From CAWBRT01 sp963832785 (GTDB taxonomy: Bacteria; Acidobacteriota; Terriglobia; Terriglobales; Acidobacteriaceae), in NCBI GenBank assembly GCA_963832785.1, contig CAWHVF010000009.1, forward strand, positions 1 to 64,000: DNA of 64,000 bases, read 5' to 3'. A program made the position numbers and the translations under genes. The notes beneath the pieces were generated by a model. That model was not told the DNA's origin. It ran no database searches and worked only from the letters and a program-made list of their open reading frames with translations. Below are positions 36,304 to 45,625 of the stretch, piece by piece; position 1 is the stretch's first letter, and each line of letters starts with the position of its first letter.

Positions 36304-37509
36304 ATGGAACCGAATAAGCCGGGAGAAGGTGCACGAAGCCTGAACCAGGTGGTTCAGATCGACGAGGGACGGATTCAACAGCATTTGGACGAGGTGGTTC
36401 GCAGTACGGTGGAGGAGACGCTGAACGGGCTGCTGGACGCCGAGGCGGACCAACTCTGCGGGGCTCGGCGCTATGAGCGCAGCGCCGAACGCCGGGATAC
36501 GCGTGCCGGGACCTACCAACGGCAGCTTCAGACCAAGGCCGGCGAAGTCAGTCTGAAAGTGCCAAAACTGCGCCATCTGCCGTTTGAGACGGCCATTATC
36601 GAGCGGTATCAACGGCGCGAGTCTTCGGTTGAAGAGGCGCTAATCGAGATGTATCTGGCAGGCGTGAGCGTTCGGCGGGTGGAGGACATTACCGAGGCGC
36701 TGTGGGGCACGCGGGTGTCGCCGTCCACGGTCAGCGAGTTGAACCAGAAGATCTATGGCCAGATCGAGGAGTGGCGACGCCGCAAGATCGAGGGCCGGTA
36801 TGCGTATGTGTACCTGGACGGCCTATGGCTGAAGAGGAGTTGGGGCGGCGAGGTGCGCAACGTCAGCGTGCTGGTGGCAATCGGCGTCGATGCCGAGGGA
36901 TTCCGCGATGTTCTGGGCGTCAGCGAAGGCGCCAAAGAGGACAAAGAAAGCTGGACGGCGTTTCTGCGCGAGCTGAAAGAGCGCGGTCTCACCGGAGTTC
37001 AGCTCTTCGTCAGCGACAAATGCCTGGGCCTGGTGGAGAACCTTGGCGAGTTCTACCCGGAGGCCAAGTGGCAGCGCTGCGTGGTGCATTTCTATCGCAA
37101 CGTGTGGACGAAGGTCCCGAGCGGGAAGGTCAAGGAAGTGGCGGCGATGCTGAAGGCCATTCACGCGCAGGAGGACCGGGCGGCGGCCCGGGAGAAGGCT
37201 CGGCAAGTGGTCGAGAAGCTGGCGGCGATGAAGCTGCGCGATGCGGCGGAACTGCTAAGCGCGGGGATCGAGGAGACGCTGAGCTATTTCGATTTCCCGC
37301 GAGAACACTGGCGGTGTCTGAGAACCAACAATCCCCTGGAACGGGTGATGCGAGAGATCCGGCGTAGGACGCGCGTGGTTGGCGCGTTTCCAGACGGTCG
37401 CTCGGCGCTGATGCTGGTGGCCGCCCGCCTGCGTTACGTGGCTGGTACGCGCTGGGGAACGAAGCGGTATCTGAATATGACGCGACTGGCGCATAGCGCG
37501 GTCGCCTAA
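36304..37509 (+). CDS. IS256-family (mutator-type) transposase
   Basis: 401 residues, full length. The DDE-type catalytic residues fit YLDGLWLK (first Asp, about residue 169), FVSDKCLGL (second Asp, about 239) and NNPLERVMREIRRRTR (Glu, about 346). The CVVHFYRN block also marks the family. N-terminal helical region (VVRSTVEETLNGLLDAEADQ) is typical. No frameshift is visible, so the enzyme may be active. A strong hairpin follows the stop. Confidence 0.93.
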   Translation: MEPNKPGEGARSLNQVVQIDEGRIQQHLDEVVRSTVEETLNGLLDAEADQLCGARRYERSAERRDTRAGTYQRQLQTKAGEVSLKVPKLRHLPFETAIIERYQRRESSVEEALIEMYLAGVSVRRVEDITEALWGTRVSPSTVSELNQKIYGQIEEWRRRKIEGRYAYVYLDGLWLKRSWGGEVRNVSVLVAIGVDAEGFRDVLGVSEGAKEDKESWTAFLRELKERGLTGVQLFVSDKCLGLVENLGEFYPEAKWQRCVVHFYRNVWTKVPSGKVKEVAAMLKAIHAQEDRAAAREKARQVVEKLAAMKLRDAAELLSAGIEETLSYFDFPREHWRCLRTNNPLERVMREIRRRTRVVGAFPDGRSALMLVAARLRYVAGTRWGTKRYLNMTRLAHSAVA

Positions 37510-37512
37510 GCT

Positions 37513-37546
37513 GGAAGAGGGCTGCCCCGCGGGCCAGCCCTCTTCC
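37513..37546 (+). terminator. Strong hairpin after transposase
   Basis: GGAAGAGGGCTG and CAGCCCTCTTCC pair perfectly (12 bp) around a 10-base GC-rich loop, starting three bases after the transposase stop. No U-run follows, so termination efficiency is uncertain. Confidence 0.6.
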
Positions 37547-37680
37547 CCAACCTCAACATCAACAGAGTTCATTCAAAGAAAGTGCGAAAATTTCTGGACA
37601 CTACCGTTAGCGCCGAAAAGCGCGGCGCGGAACCTGGGGCACCTTCAAACTGACCCACTACGCAAAATGGGTTTGGGTCC

Positions 37681-37763
37681 CGCTTGCCGCTGCCTGTCTC
37701 CATGGCTGGCCACTTCCGATCAATGCCGACTTTTCATCAAAGTGCCGAGTTCGCGGTCCCTTG
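37681..37763 (-). mobile_element. IS91-family transposase fragment
   Basis: The minus strand translates as EKSALIGSGQPWRQAAA, matching residues about 40-58 of the IS91-type transposase remnant at 53412-53915. The DNA is almost identical over about 80 bp (compare about 53740-53820). Same orientation as that copy. The two bracket the 38-53 kb operons. Confidence 0.75.
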
Positions 37764-38018
37764 GCACGCGGCGAATGGATGTCTGGTCAGCAGTACATAA
37801 AATGTCGACTGCTCGACGGTGCCGCAGGTGACTTTCGTTTTGCCGGTAATACGGACTCCCTACTTCTACCCGATCAATGTTAGCCAGAGTCCGCCATTCT
37901 GATCGAAGATTATAGCTATTCCTTGGGTAGGGCCCTTTTCCAAAACAGGAGTTTCTCGGAGCAAACGCACTCTTACGACAAGACCAGCCTTACTACAACG
38001 CACTCTTACTGCCCGCCT

Positions 38019-40343
38019 CTATTTCTCGAGTAGGATGCAGTGCTCCGGGGCAAAGGAAACGACCACCTCGGCCCCTTCCTCAAAGACATCAGTCGGCGGC
38101 CGGCGCACGACCAGTTGACCAGCCGGCCAGTCAACGATGTATTGAATGAAGTCGCCGTAAAACAGCCGCCGTCGGATGTGCCCGGTCACGGTATTGGCTC
38201 CCTTGGCCGGCGGGCCCAGAACAATGTGGGCGGTCCGCACAGCGACCTCCGTTTCGTCGCCTTTCGGGCCGTGCAACGCCAGCGCCTGCAGTGGGGCTCC
38301 TTCCCAAGCCTCGAAGCCAAAGACCCCCGGCTCCCGCACAGTCCCTTTGACCCGGCCCGCAATAAGATTGGCCGAGCCCACAAAATCAGCCACAAAGCGA
38401 TTGCGCGGCCGGTTGTAGATTTCCTCCGGCGACCCCATCTGCTCGATACGGCCATCGTTCATTACGATAATCCGATCGGAGATGGCGAACGCCTCTTCCT
38501 GATCGTGGGTGACGTAGACAGACGCGGGTTGAAGTTTTCGCTGAAGCTCGCGCAGCTCTATGCGCATCTGGGAACGCAACTTGGCGTCGAGGTTGGAAAG
38601 CGGCTCGTCGAACAGCAGGACCTTGGGCGAAATAGCAATGGCACGCGCCAAGGCAATCCGCTGTTGCTGCCCCCCGGACAACTTGCCGGGAGAACGCTCG
38701 GCATAGCTCTCCATGCGCATCATCCGGAGCGCCCATTCCACCTTCTTCGCTATCGTCGCGGAGTCAAATCCGCGCCCCCGAAGTCCGTAAGCGACGTTCG
38801 CAAACACGGACATATGGGGCCAGACTGCAAAGGATTGAAAGACCATGGAGATGCCGCGCCGCTCGGTGGGGACATCGAGCCGGCCCGAATGCATTCGCTT
38901 GCCGTCGATGAGGATTTCTCCCGAGGTTGGCAGCTCCAATCCTGCGATGGCCCGGAGCGTCGTGGTTTTGCCGCAGCCGGATGGTCCTAATAGCGCCAAC
39001 TGTTCCCCAGGTTGCACTGTAAAGCTCACGCCGTTGACCGCGCGTACGTCCCCGTACTGCATGAAAAGATTGGACACTTCAATACGCGGCTCGCTCGGTT
39101 GCGCGGAACTAGCCGGAGTTTCGAGGGTGAGTTCGTCAGCGCGCGCAGTCAGCTTGTCGGGGAAGAGAGTCTCGGCCGCAGGTTCCAAGAGGACGCAACG
39201 CTCAGGCGTAAAGGAAACAATGATGTTTGCGCCCTCCTCCAATATTTCGGTGGGCGGGCGGCGAACCACCAGTTCGCCCGCGGGCCAATCCACGACATAT
39301 TGAACGAAGTCGCCGTGGAACAAGCGTTGGCGGATACGTCCCGGAACGGCGTTGACGCCATTCACCTTACCAGGACTGCCCAGAATGATATGAGCAGTGC
39401 GGATTGCAACCTCTGCCTCATTCCCTCTGAGGGGGTGTTCCGTAACAACCTGCAGCGGCACTCCGCCCAACATGCTAAAGGGAACCCGCCCTGGCGCTGG
39501 TCCGCTTTCTCCGACCCGGCCGGCGATCAGATTCGCCGAACCCACAAACGCGGCTACAAACCGGTTGCGTGGGCGGTTATAGATCTCCTCGGGCGTCCCG
39601 ATTTGCTCCACCCGGCCCGCGTTCATCACGATCACCCGGTCCGAAATGGCCAATGCTTCTTCCTGATCGTGGGTGACATAAATCGACGTGAATCCAAGGG
39701 CTTGTTGCAGCTCGCGTAACTCGACGCGCATCTCCACGCGGAGTCGAGCATCGAGATTGGATAGCGGATTATCGAACAGCAGGATGCGCGGTGAAAAGGC
39801 GATAGCGCGTGCCAGGGCAACCCGCTGTTGCTGCCCGCCGGAAAGCTTGGACGCAGACCGCCGGGCGAAGTCCTGCATGTGCATCAGGCCGAGCGCCCAT
39901 TCAACCTTTTCTTTTACCGTCGCAGGATTCTGCTTTTGCACGCGCAGGCCGTAGGCCACATTGTCAAACACCGACATGTGCGGCCAGATCGCGTAGGACT
40001 GGAACATCATGGAGATGCCGCGCTGCTCCGCCGGAACATCGTATCCACTGGCGCGCGAGAAGACGAGCTTTTGGTCGATTCGAATTTCTCCCGAAGTCGG
40101 CCGCTCCAAGCCTGCGATCGCCCGCAGGATTGAGGTTTTCCCGCACCCTGAAGGTCCCAGGAAGGACAACTGTTCGCTATTCCCTGCACTGAAACTGACA
40201 TCGTCCACAGCCCGCGTGTCGCCATACTGGACTACGAGTTGGGCGACCTCGAGACGCGCCTCCCCGCCATCTGCCGTGGGAGCGATGCTTTGGCTGCGAG
40301 TTGCGGAAGCATCCATTTGCTCAAAATGTTCTGTTCCGGGCAT
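38019..40343 (-). CDS. Tandem double ABC ATPase (PotA/FbpC type), first site degenerate
   Basis: 774 residues from ATG 40343, 12 bp after the permease stop. Two complete CUT/FbpC-like units are fused, each with an ATPase and a C-terminal TOBE-like regulatory domain. Unit 1 has Walker A GPSGCGKTS (about residue 63) and LSGGQQQRV, but Walker B reads LLFDNPLSNLD: the catalytic Glu is Asn (codon AAT, 39768-39770). Unit 2 has GPSGCGKTT, LSGGQQQRI and the normal LLFDEPLSNLD. Such transporters normally use two copies of one ATPase. Here a duplicated, fused gene has evolved one probably slow site. It powers the adjacent two-domain permease. Confidence 0.92.
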   Translation of the reverse strand: MPGTEHFEQMDASATRSQSIAPTADGGEARLEVAQLVVQYGDTRAVDDVSFSAGNSEQLSFLGPSGCGKTSILRAIAGLERPTSGEIRIDQKLVFSRASGYDVPAEQRGISMMFQSYAIWPHMSVFDNVAYGLRVQKQNPATVKEKVEWALGLMHMQDFARRSASKLSGGQQQRVALARAIAFSPRILLFDNPLSNLDARLRVEMRVELRELQQALGFTSIYVTHDQEEALAISDRVIVMNAGRVEQIGTPEEIYNRPRNRFVAAFVGSANLIAGRVGESGPAPGRVPFSMLGGVPLQVVTEHPLRGNEAEVAIRTAHIILGSPGKVNGVNAVPGRIRQRLFHGDFVQYVVDWPAGELVVRRPPTEILEEGANIIVSFTPERCVLLEPAAETLFPDKLTARADELTLETPASSAQPSEPRIEVSNLFMQYGDVRAVNGVSFTVQPGEQLALLGPSGCGKTTTLRAIAGLELPTSGEILIDGKRMHSGRLDVPTERRGISMVFQSFAVWPHMSVFANVAYGLRGRGFDSATIAKKVEWALRMMRMESYAERSPGKLSGGQQQRIALARAIAISPKVLLFDEPLSNLDAKLRSQMRIELRELQRKLQPASVYVTHDQEEAFAISDRIIVMNDGRIEQMGSPEEIYNRPRNRFVADFVGSANLIAGRVKGTVREPGVFGFEAWEGAPLQALALHGPKGDETEVAVRTAHIVLGPPAKGANTVTGHIRRRLFYGDFIQYIVDWPAGQLVVRRPPTDVFEEGAEVVVSFAPEHCILLEK

Positions 40344-40354
40344 GATTTGGAACC

Positions 40355-42082
40355 TTACCCTAGCTGCTCTGCAGAAACACTGCGCAGCCCGCTGGCCAGA
40401 ACCACCAGTGCGATGAGCACGATTGCGGTCTGGATGAGGGCCATCGCGGCCGTGAGTTCCGTGCCTGAACTCGTCCACGAGTTAACAATCGAAGGGGCGA
40501 TCACTTTGCTATTCGGTCCCATCAGGAAGATTGACACGCCAAGTTCTCGAACGCTCGCCATAAAAAACAAAAGCCAAGTGGCCATGATTCCCGGCCGAAG
40601 CAGAGGTATCGAAATCGTTCGCAGTTGGTGCGCCCAGGAAGCCCCGCACATGCGTGCGCACTCCTCAAGACTCCGGTCAATTTGCAGCACCACCACTCCG
40701 AGAGTGCGCACCCCAAGCGGCATGAGCACCGTAAAGTACCCGATACCTAGTAACCAGAGGGTTCCGTAGATGGGCACCGGAATGTTTAGCCATGCCCACA
40801 ACAAGGCAAGGCCAAACACCATGCGGGGGACCGCCTGTGGAAACATAACTAGGTATTCGATGACGCTCCGACCTGGCACATTTGAGCGATGAATGATCCA
40901 CACCAATACGGTAAGGACTAGAGCCCCCAGGGTTGCAACGCTAACCCCTAAGATAACGCTGTTGACCAGCGCTAACCGGACCGACTCGAGACCCAAGGCA
41001 GTTCGGTAATTCGCCAGTGTGAAAACGCTTTGGGAGATGAACACCGTAGCGAAGCGCTGCAGGGAAGTGAGCAATAGCGCTGACAGGGGCAGTACCACGG
41101 CCACAAAGATATAGGCCCAGCAAGCACCCACCAAGACCCACCGCCAGCGCCGCATCGCCATCACCCGCGGCCTGAAGGCTGAACCGGTGATGGTTGTGTG
41201 CACACCCCGGGAGATGATTCGGCGATAGATGCTGAACGTAACGAACATAACGCCGAATAGCGCTATTCCCATTGCTGCCGCCCTGGCATAGTCCGGAGGG
41301 TAGGAGAAGGTTGATTGAAAGATAGCGGTAGTAATAACGTAATAGCGGGCCGGAAGGCCCAGTACCAGGGCAGCGGCAAATGTACCCAGCATCTCCGCAA
41401 AGACGAAGACGGCTGAACCTAATACAGCGGGCTTCACCAGGGGCAAGGTAATGTGCAGCATGGTCTGCAGCTTGCTGCGCCCAAGCACTCGCGAACTTTC
41501 TTCCAGCGCGGGATCCATTGACTTCATGGCCGGTGAAATCATCATGAAGGCCACGGTTCCTTCGAATAAAGCCATAACCCAGGCAATACCGAAAGGGGTG
41601 TTAGAATTCAACAAGTCTCCCTTTCCTCCCAGAGACCGCCAGATTTGATTGAAGAACCCGTTGCCCGGACCGGCGAGGATACTCCACGCCAACGCGCCAA
41701 CGAGCGGCGTCACGTAATACGGCACTTCAATGAACCGCTCGAGATATCGCCGTCCGGGCACATCTGTCCGGGACAGGATCCAAGCCAGAAGAAAGCCAAA
41801 GGCTACAGCCATGATCGTCGCAATGCCTGCGACGTAGACCGTATGCCATACCACCTTAGCATCCTCCGCGAGATCCCGGTAGTTGCCAAAGCCGAGACTC
41901 TCAGGCGGAAAGGCGACTGGATCCCCGGTATTTAAGGACTCCACTACCAGGAATAGGATTGGATAGAGTACCAAGACACCGCAACCAATCATTATGATAG
42001 CGGACGTAATGCTCTGAAAACTTAAAAGGCGCGCCGACTTACGCCTCAGCCGCGCCCCGAAACTTGAAGTTTCTCCGGCCAT
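40355..42082 (-). CDS. Two-domain ABC permease (FbpB/AfuB type)
   Basis: 575 residues, about twelve membrane segments, with two BPD_transp_1 halves. EAA-like cytoplasmic loops are at LEESSRVLGRSKLQTMLHIT (about residue 206-225) and LEECARMCGASWAHQLRTIS (about 484-503). One polypeptide supplies the whole channel, as in ferric, thiamine and 2-aminoethylphosphonate importers of this class. It lies between binding protein copy 1 (16 bp upstream) and the double ATPase (12 bp downstream). A 114-bp copy of its 5' end is found at 43263-43376. The substrate is not evident from sequence. Confidence 0.92.
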   Translation of the reverse strand: MAGETSSFGARLRRKSARLLSFQSITSAIIMIGCGVLVLYPILFLVVESLNTGDPVAFPPESLGFGNYRDLAEDAKVVWHTVYVAGIATIMAVAFGFLLAWILSRTDVPGRRYLERFIEVPYYVTPLVGALAWSILAGPGNGFFNQIWRSLGGKGDLLNSNTPFGIAWVMALFEGTVAFMMISPAMKSMDPALEESSRVLGRSKLQTMLHITLPLVKPAVLGSAVFVFAEMLGTFAAALVLGLPARYYVITTAIFQSTFSYPPDYARAAAMGIALFGVMFVTFSIYRRIISRGVHTTITGSAFRPRVMAMRRWRWVLVGACWAYIFVAVVLPLSALLLTSLQRFATVFISQSVFTLANYRTALGLESVRLALVNSVILGVSVATLGALVLTVLVWIIHRSNVPGRSVIEYLVMFPQAVPRMVFGLALLWAWLNIPVPIYGTLWLLGIGYFTVLMPLGVRTLGVVVLQIDRSLEECARMCGASWAHQLRTISIPLLRPGIMATWLLFFMASVRELGVSIFLMGPNSKVIAPSIVNSWTSSGTELTAAMALIQTAIVLIALVVLASGLRSVSAEQLG

Positions 42083-42097
42083 GTCTCGATCCTCGCA

Positions 42098-43183
42098 TCA
42101 CCGCAATCCGCCCAGCTTGTCCCACTGTCGGTTGAAGGCCGTGCGGGTGCTCAGAAAATCATTCCAGTCATCGGGCACAAGGAGCTTGATTCCACTAAGC
42201 GGATCCCCACCGCACCCAGGCGGGACATCGGGTCGCGCCGAATGGTAGCAGAGAGCTTCCATTGCCGGTTTCTGCCCGACGGCCGAAAGGAACCAATCCA
42301 TGAACAGACGTGCTGCGTTCGGATGCGGCGCGTTAGCGACAATACCCAATAAATCCGGCGTGGCCGCTACACCTTCCGTCGGGTACACGTACTTTACGGG
42401 TGCGCCTCTCTTCCTGAACTGCAAATATCCCGCATCCTGAGCACACGCTGCCACCAAGTCCTGGCGATTGACAAGCAAATCGTATTGCTGAACGTACGAG
42501 TCAAAGGCATGAGGTTTCAGCTGCGCGAACTTCTGCCAGAAGTCCGGACCATATAGTTTTGCCAGCATGTACCAAAGGACATGCTGCAGACCCGAGTTCG
42601 AGGTTTTCACGCTGATCTTTCCCGTATATTTGGGGTTGAGCAGGTCTAGCCAGGATTTCGGGGCTTCACTCGGGGGGATCACGTCGGGATTGTATGCAAT
42701 GCCTCCAAACATCAGAGATCTCCACGTCCAAAGCCCCTCTGGTTTGCTTTTATACTCGGGCTTGTACGCGGACATCTCCGGCGACACATAAAGCTGATAA
42801 CCATTGCGCTTCTGGAAATCGAGCGTGAGCCCGACGTCGGTCAGGGCCATCACGTCGGCCACGTAGGCGTGCGCTTGACGCTCGGACAGGATTTTGGCGT
42901 AAAGCGCTCCGCTCTGGAGACGCACATAGTTGGTCTTGATCTTAGGGAACAGAGCGTGAAACGTGTCCATTATAGCCGCAGCTGCCGGTTCAACGTCGGC
43001 AGAGTAATAGACGACGGCTCCCTCTCGTTCCGCCGCTGCAATATCAGCGCACGTAGTGAATCCGTGTATTTTTTGGGGATGTGCACAAAGGCCGGCTGGC
43101 GCAGGGGCTGCCCAGGCCGCAGTGGCTGTCCAGACGCCAACGAAAAGGAGGACAACGGTCCATACCCGGATTTTTGTCGTCAT
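42098..43183 (-). CDS. Periplasmic binding protein, copy 1 of 3 (AfuA/COG1840 type)
   Basis: 361 residues with a Sec signal (MTTKIRVWTVVLLFVGVWTA, cleaved near AWA-AP). Family 1/6 extracellular solute-binding fold: EREGAVVYYSADVEP, IAYNPDVIPPSEAPKSW, and WFLSAVGQKPAME. Two Cys near the N-terminus (GLCAHP...TTCAD) and two near the C-terminus (ALCYHS...PGCGGD) probably form disulfides. A Tyr-Tyr ferric-iron motif is not evident. It is the most diverged of three tandem paralogues and lies closest to the permease. RBS AACCTCCT complement (AGGAGG) precedes the ATG. Confidence 0.9.
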   Translation of the reverse strand: MTTKIRVWTVVLLFVGVWTATAAWAAPAPAGLCAHPQKIHGFTTCADIAAAEREGAVVYYSADVEPAAAAIMDTFHALFPKIKTNYVRLQSGALYAKILSERQAHAYVADVMALTDVGLTLDFQKRNGYQLYVSPEMSAYKPEYKSKPEGLWTWRSLMFGGIAYNPDVIPPSEAPKSWLDLLNPKYTGKISVKTSNSGLQHVLWYMLAKLYGPDFWQKFAQLKPHAFDSYVQQYDLLVNRQDLVAACAQDAGYLQFRKRGAPVKYVYPTEGVAATPDLLGIVANAPHPNAARLFMDWFLSAVGQKPAMEALCYHSARPDVPPGCGGDPLSGIKLLVPDDWNDFLSTRTAFNRQWDKLGGLR

Positions 43184-43262
43184 ATCACAACCTCCTGATC
43201 AAAGCTCATCGGCTAACACTTTGCAGCGCATAGGGAAAAACCGGTGCGCGGCCGCGGGAAAA

Positions 43263-43376
43263 TACCAAGACACCACAACCAACCATTATGATGATGATCG
43301 TGATGCTCTGAAAGCTTAAAAGGCGCGCCGACTCGCGCCTCAGCCGCGCCCCGATACTTGAAGTTTCTCCGGCCAT
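43263..43376 (-). pseudogene. 5'-end duplicate of the permease gene
   Basis: The 114 bp from ATG 43376 match the first about 38 codons of the permease (41970-42082) with few changes, then stop abruptly. The short spacer before them (43377-43391) also matches the permease leader. On the other side, 43201-43262 matches the leader of copy 3 (about 45650-45712). This scar fixes the duplication unit as leader, binding protein and permease start. Confidence 0.85.
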
Positions 43377-43391
43377 GTCTCGATCCTCTCA

Positions 43392-44477
43392 TCACCGCAA
43401 ACCGGACAACACGTCCCACTGCCGGTTGAAGGTCGTACGGGTGCTCAGAAAATCATTCCAGTCATCGGGTATAAGGAGCTTGAATTCGCTAATCGGCTTC
43501 CCACCGCACCCAGGCGGGACATCGGTTCGCGGCGAATAGTAGCAGAGAGCTTCCATTGACGGCTTCTGCCCGGCGGCCGAGAGGAACCAATCCAAAAACA
43601 GACGCGCTGCGTTCGGATGCGGGGCGCCATCGACAACACCCCATACTTCCGGTGTAGCCGGCACACCTTCCGTCGGGAATACGTACTCTAGGGGTGCGCC
43701 TCTCTTCTTGAAGTCCAAATATCCCGCATAATGCGGGCACGCCGCCACCAAGTCTTGGCGATTTATGAGCAGATCGTATTGCTGGACGTACGAGTCAAAG
43801 GCATGAGGTTTCAGCTGCGCGAACTTTTGCCAGTAGCCCGGCCCATATCGCTTTGCCAGCATGTACCAGAGGACATGCGCCGAGCCCGCGTTCGAGGTTT
43901 TCACGCTGATCTTTCCGGTATATTTGGGGTTGAGCAAGTCCTGCCAGGATTTCGGGGCCTCGTTGGGAGGAATCACGTTAGGATTGTACGCAATGCCACC
44001 GAAGACCACAGATCCCCACGTCCAGAGCCCCTCTGGATGGCTTTTATACTCGGGCTTGTACGCGGACATCTCCGGCGACACATATACTTGATAACCATTA
44101 CGCTTCTGGAAATCGAACACGAGCCCGAAGTCGCTCAAGTTCAGCACGTCTGCCACGTAGGTGTGCGCCTGGCGCTCGGATAGGATCTTGGCATAAAGCG
44201 CCCCGGTCTGGATACGCACATAGTTGGTCTTGATCTTGGGGAACAGAGCATGAAACGCATCCATTATGGCCGCGGTTGCCGGTTCAACGTCGGGAGAGTA
44301 AACGACGACAGCTCCCTCTCGTTCTGCCGCCGCAATATCGGCGCAGGTAGTGAATCCTTGTATTTTTTGGGGATGTGCACAAAGGCCGGCCGGCGCCGGG
44401 GCTGCCCAGGCCGTAGCGGCTGTCCAGACGCCAACAATAAGGAGGACAACGGTCCACACCCAGATTCTCGTTGTCAT
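43392..44477 (-). CDS. Periplasmic binding protein, copy 2 of 3
   Basis: 361 residues, nearly identical to copy 3 in the signal peptide and both ends (MTTRIWVWTVVLLIVGVWTA; NDFLSTRTTFNRQWDVLSGL), less like copy 1. Internal differences cluster at LINRQDLVAACPHYAGYLDF and EVWGVVDGAPHPN, near the part that should line the ligand cleft. Same paired Cys as the other copies. AGGAGG precedes the start. Multiple receptors for one permease could broaden substrate range or increase dosage. Confidence 0.9.
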   Translation of the reverse strand: MTTRIWVWTVVLLIVGVWTAATAWAAPAPAGLCAHPQKIQGFTTCADIAAAEREGAVVVYSPDVEPATAAIMDAFHALFPKIKTNYVRIQTGALYAKILSERQAHTYVADVLNLSDFGLVFDFQKRNGYQVYVSPEMSAYKPEYKSHPEGLWTWGSVVFGGIAYNPNVIPPNEAPKSWQDLLNPKYTGKISVKTSNAGSAHVLWYMLAKRYGPGYWQKFAQLKPHAFDSYVQQYDLLINRQDLVAACPHYAGYLDFKKRGAPLEYVFPTEGVPATPEVWGVVDGAPHPNAARLFLDWFLSAAGQKPSMEALCYYSPRTDVPPGCGGKPISEFKLLIPDDWNDFLSTRTTFNRQWDVLSGLR

Positions 44478-44542
44478 AACAACCTCCTGACCAAATAGTT
44501 CAGCTCATCAGCTAACACTTTGTAGCGGCGCATTTATTCTCA

Positions 44543-45625
44543 TCATCGCAACCCGGACAGCACGTCCCACTGCCGGTTGAAGGTCGTACGGGTACTCAGA
44601 AAATCATTCCAGTCATCGGGTATAAGGAGCTTGAATTCGCTAATCGGCTTCCCACCGCACCCAGGCGGGACATCGGTTCGCGGCGAATAGTAGCAGAGAG
44701 CTTCCATTGACGGCTTCTGCCCGGCGGCCGAGAGGAACCAATCCAAAAACAGACGCGCTGCGTTCGGATGCGGGGCGCCATCGACAACACCCCATATTTC
44801 CGGCAAAGCAGGCATACCTTCCGTCGGGAATACCCACTCTAAGGGTGCGCCTTTCTTCTTGAAGTCCAAATATCCCGAATACATCGGCGCCGCCACCAAA
44901 TCCTGGCCATTTATGAGCATATCCAATTGCTGGACGTACGAGTCAAAGGCATGGGGTTTCAGCTGCGCGAACTTTTGCCAGTAGCCTGGCCCATATCGCT
45001 TTGCCAGCATGTACCAGAGGACATGCGCCGAGCCCGCGTTCGAGGATTTTACGCTGATCTTTCCGGTATATTTGGGGTTGAGCAAGTCCTGCCAGGATTT
45101 CGGAGCCTCGTTGCGGGGAATCACCTTAGGATTGTACGTAATGCCACTGAAGATCACAGATCCCCACGTCCAAAGTCCCTCTGGTTTGCTTTTATACTCG
45201 GGCTTGTACGCGGACATCTCCGGCGACACATATACTTGATAACCATTACGCTTTTGGAAGTCGAACACGAGCCCGACGTCGCTCAAGTCCATCACGTCCA
45301 CCACGTAGGTACGCGCCTGGCGCTCGGATAGGACCTTGGCGTAAAGGGCTCCGGTCTGGAGACGCACATAGTTGGTCTTGATCTTGGGGAACAGAGCATG
45401 AAACGCATCCATTATGGCCGCGGTTGCCGGTTCAACGTCGGGAGAGTAAACGACGACGGCTCCCTCTCGTTCTGCCGCCACAACATCGGCGCAGGTAGTG
45501 AATCCTTGTATTTTTTGGGGATGTGCACAAAGGCCGGCCGGCGCCGGGGCTGCCCAGGCCGTAGCGGCTGTCCAGACGCCAACAATAAGGAGGACAACGG
45601 TCCACACCCAGATTCTCGTTGTCAT
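44543..45625 (-). CDS. Periplasmic binding protein, copy 3 of 3 (promoter-proximal)
   Basis: 360 residues. First gene of the operon. Compared with copy 2 it has one residue fewer and lacks the extra Cys (MLINGQDLVAAPMYSGYLDF instead of VAACPHYAGYLDF). AGGAGG precedes ATG 45625. The leader (45626-45925) carries a palindromic promoter-like site, and the LysR-type block lies about 300 bp upstream. Only a short leader separates it from copy 2, without the permease scar seen between copies 2 and 1. Confidence 0.9.
   Translation of the reverse strand: MTTRIWVWTVVLLIVGVWTAATAWAAPAPAGLCAHPQKIQGFTTCADVVAAEREGAVVVYSPDVEPATAAIMDAFHALFPKIKTNYVRLQTGALYAKVLSERQARTYVVDVMDLSDVGLVFDFQKRNGYQVYVSPEMSAYKPEYKSKPEGLWTWGSVIFSGITYNPKVIPRNEAPKSWQDLLNPKYTGKISVKSSNAGSAHVLWYMLAKRYGPGYWQKFAQLKPHAFDSYVQQLDMLINGQDLVAAPMYSGYLDFKKKGAPLEWVFPTEGMPALPEIWGVVDGAPHPNAARLFLDWFLSAAGQKPSMEALCYYSPRTDVPPGCGGKPISEFKLLIPDDWNDFLSTRTTFNRQWDVLSGLR

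Larger units (their letters stand above)
36121..37661 (+). mobile_element. IS256-family insertion inside an outer inverted-repeat element
   Basis: The outer ends are perfect 18-bp inverted repeats, GTAGTGGGTCAGTTTGAA (36121-36138) and its complement (37644-37661), flanked by 10-bp direct repeats. Inside lie imperfect inner inverted repeats around TTTCGCACATTT (about 36230) and AAAGTGCGAAAATTTCTGG (about 37580), which look like the real IS256 ends next to the transposase. The picture fits an IS256 copy nested in an older element of which only the ends remain, or an IS with unusually long composite ends. No cargo gene other than the transposase. Confidence 0.7.

Noticed and set aside
42098..45625. 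Assignment of the triple receptor to ferric iron uptake
   Set aside because: The family is shared with iron receptors, but no Tyr-Tyr iron-binding motif is evident and the LysR link points to a carbon substrate.
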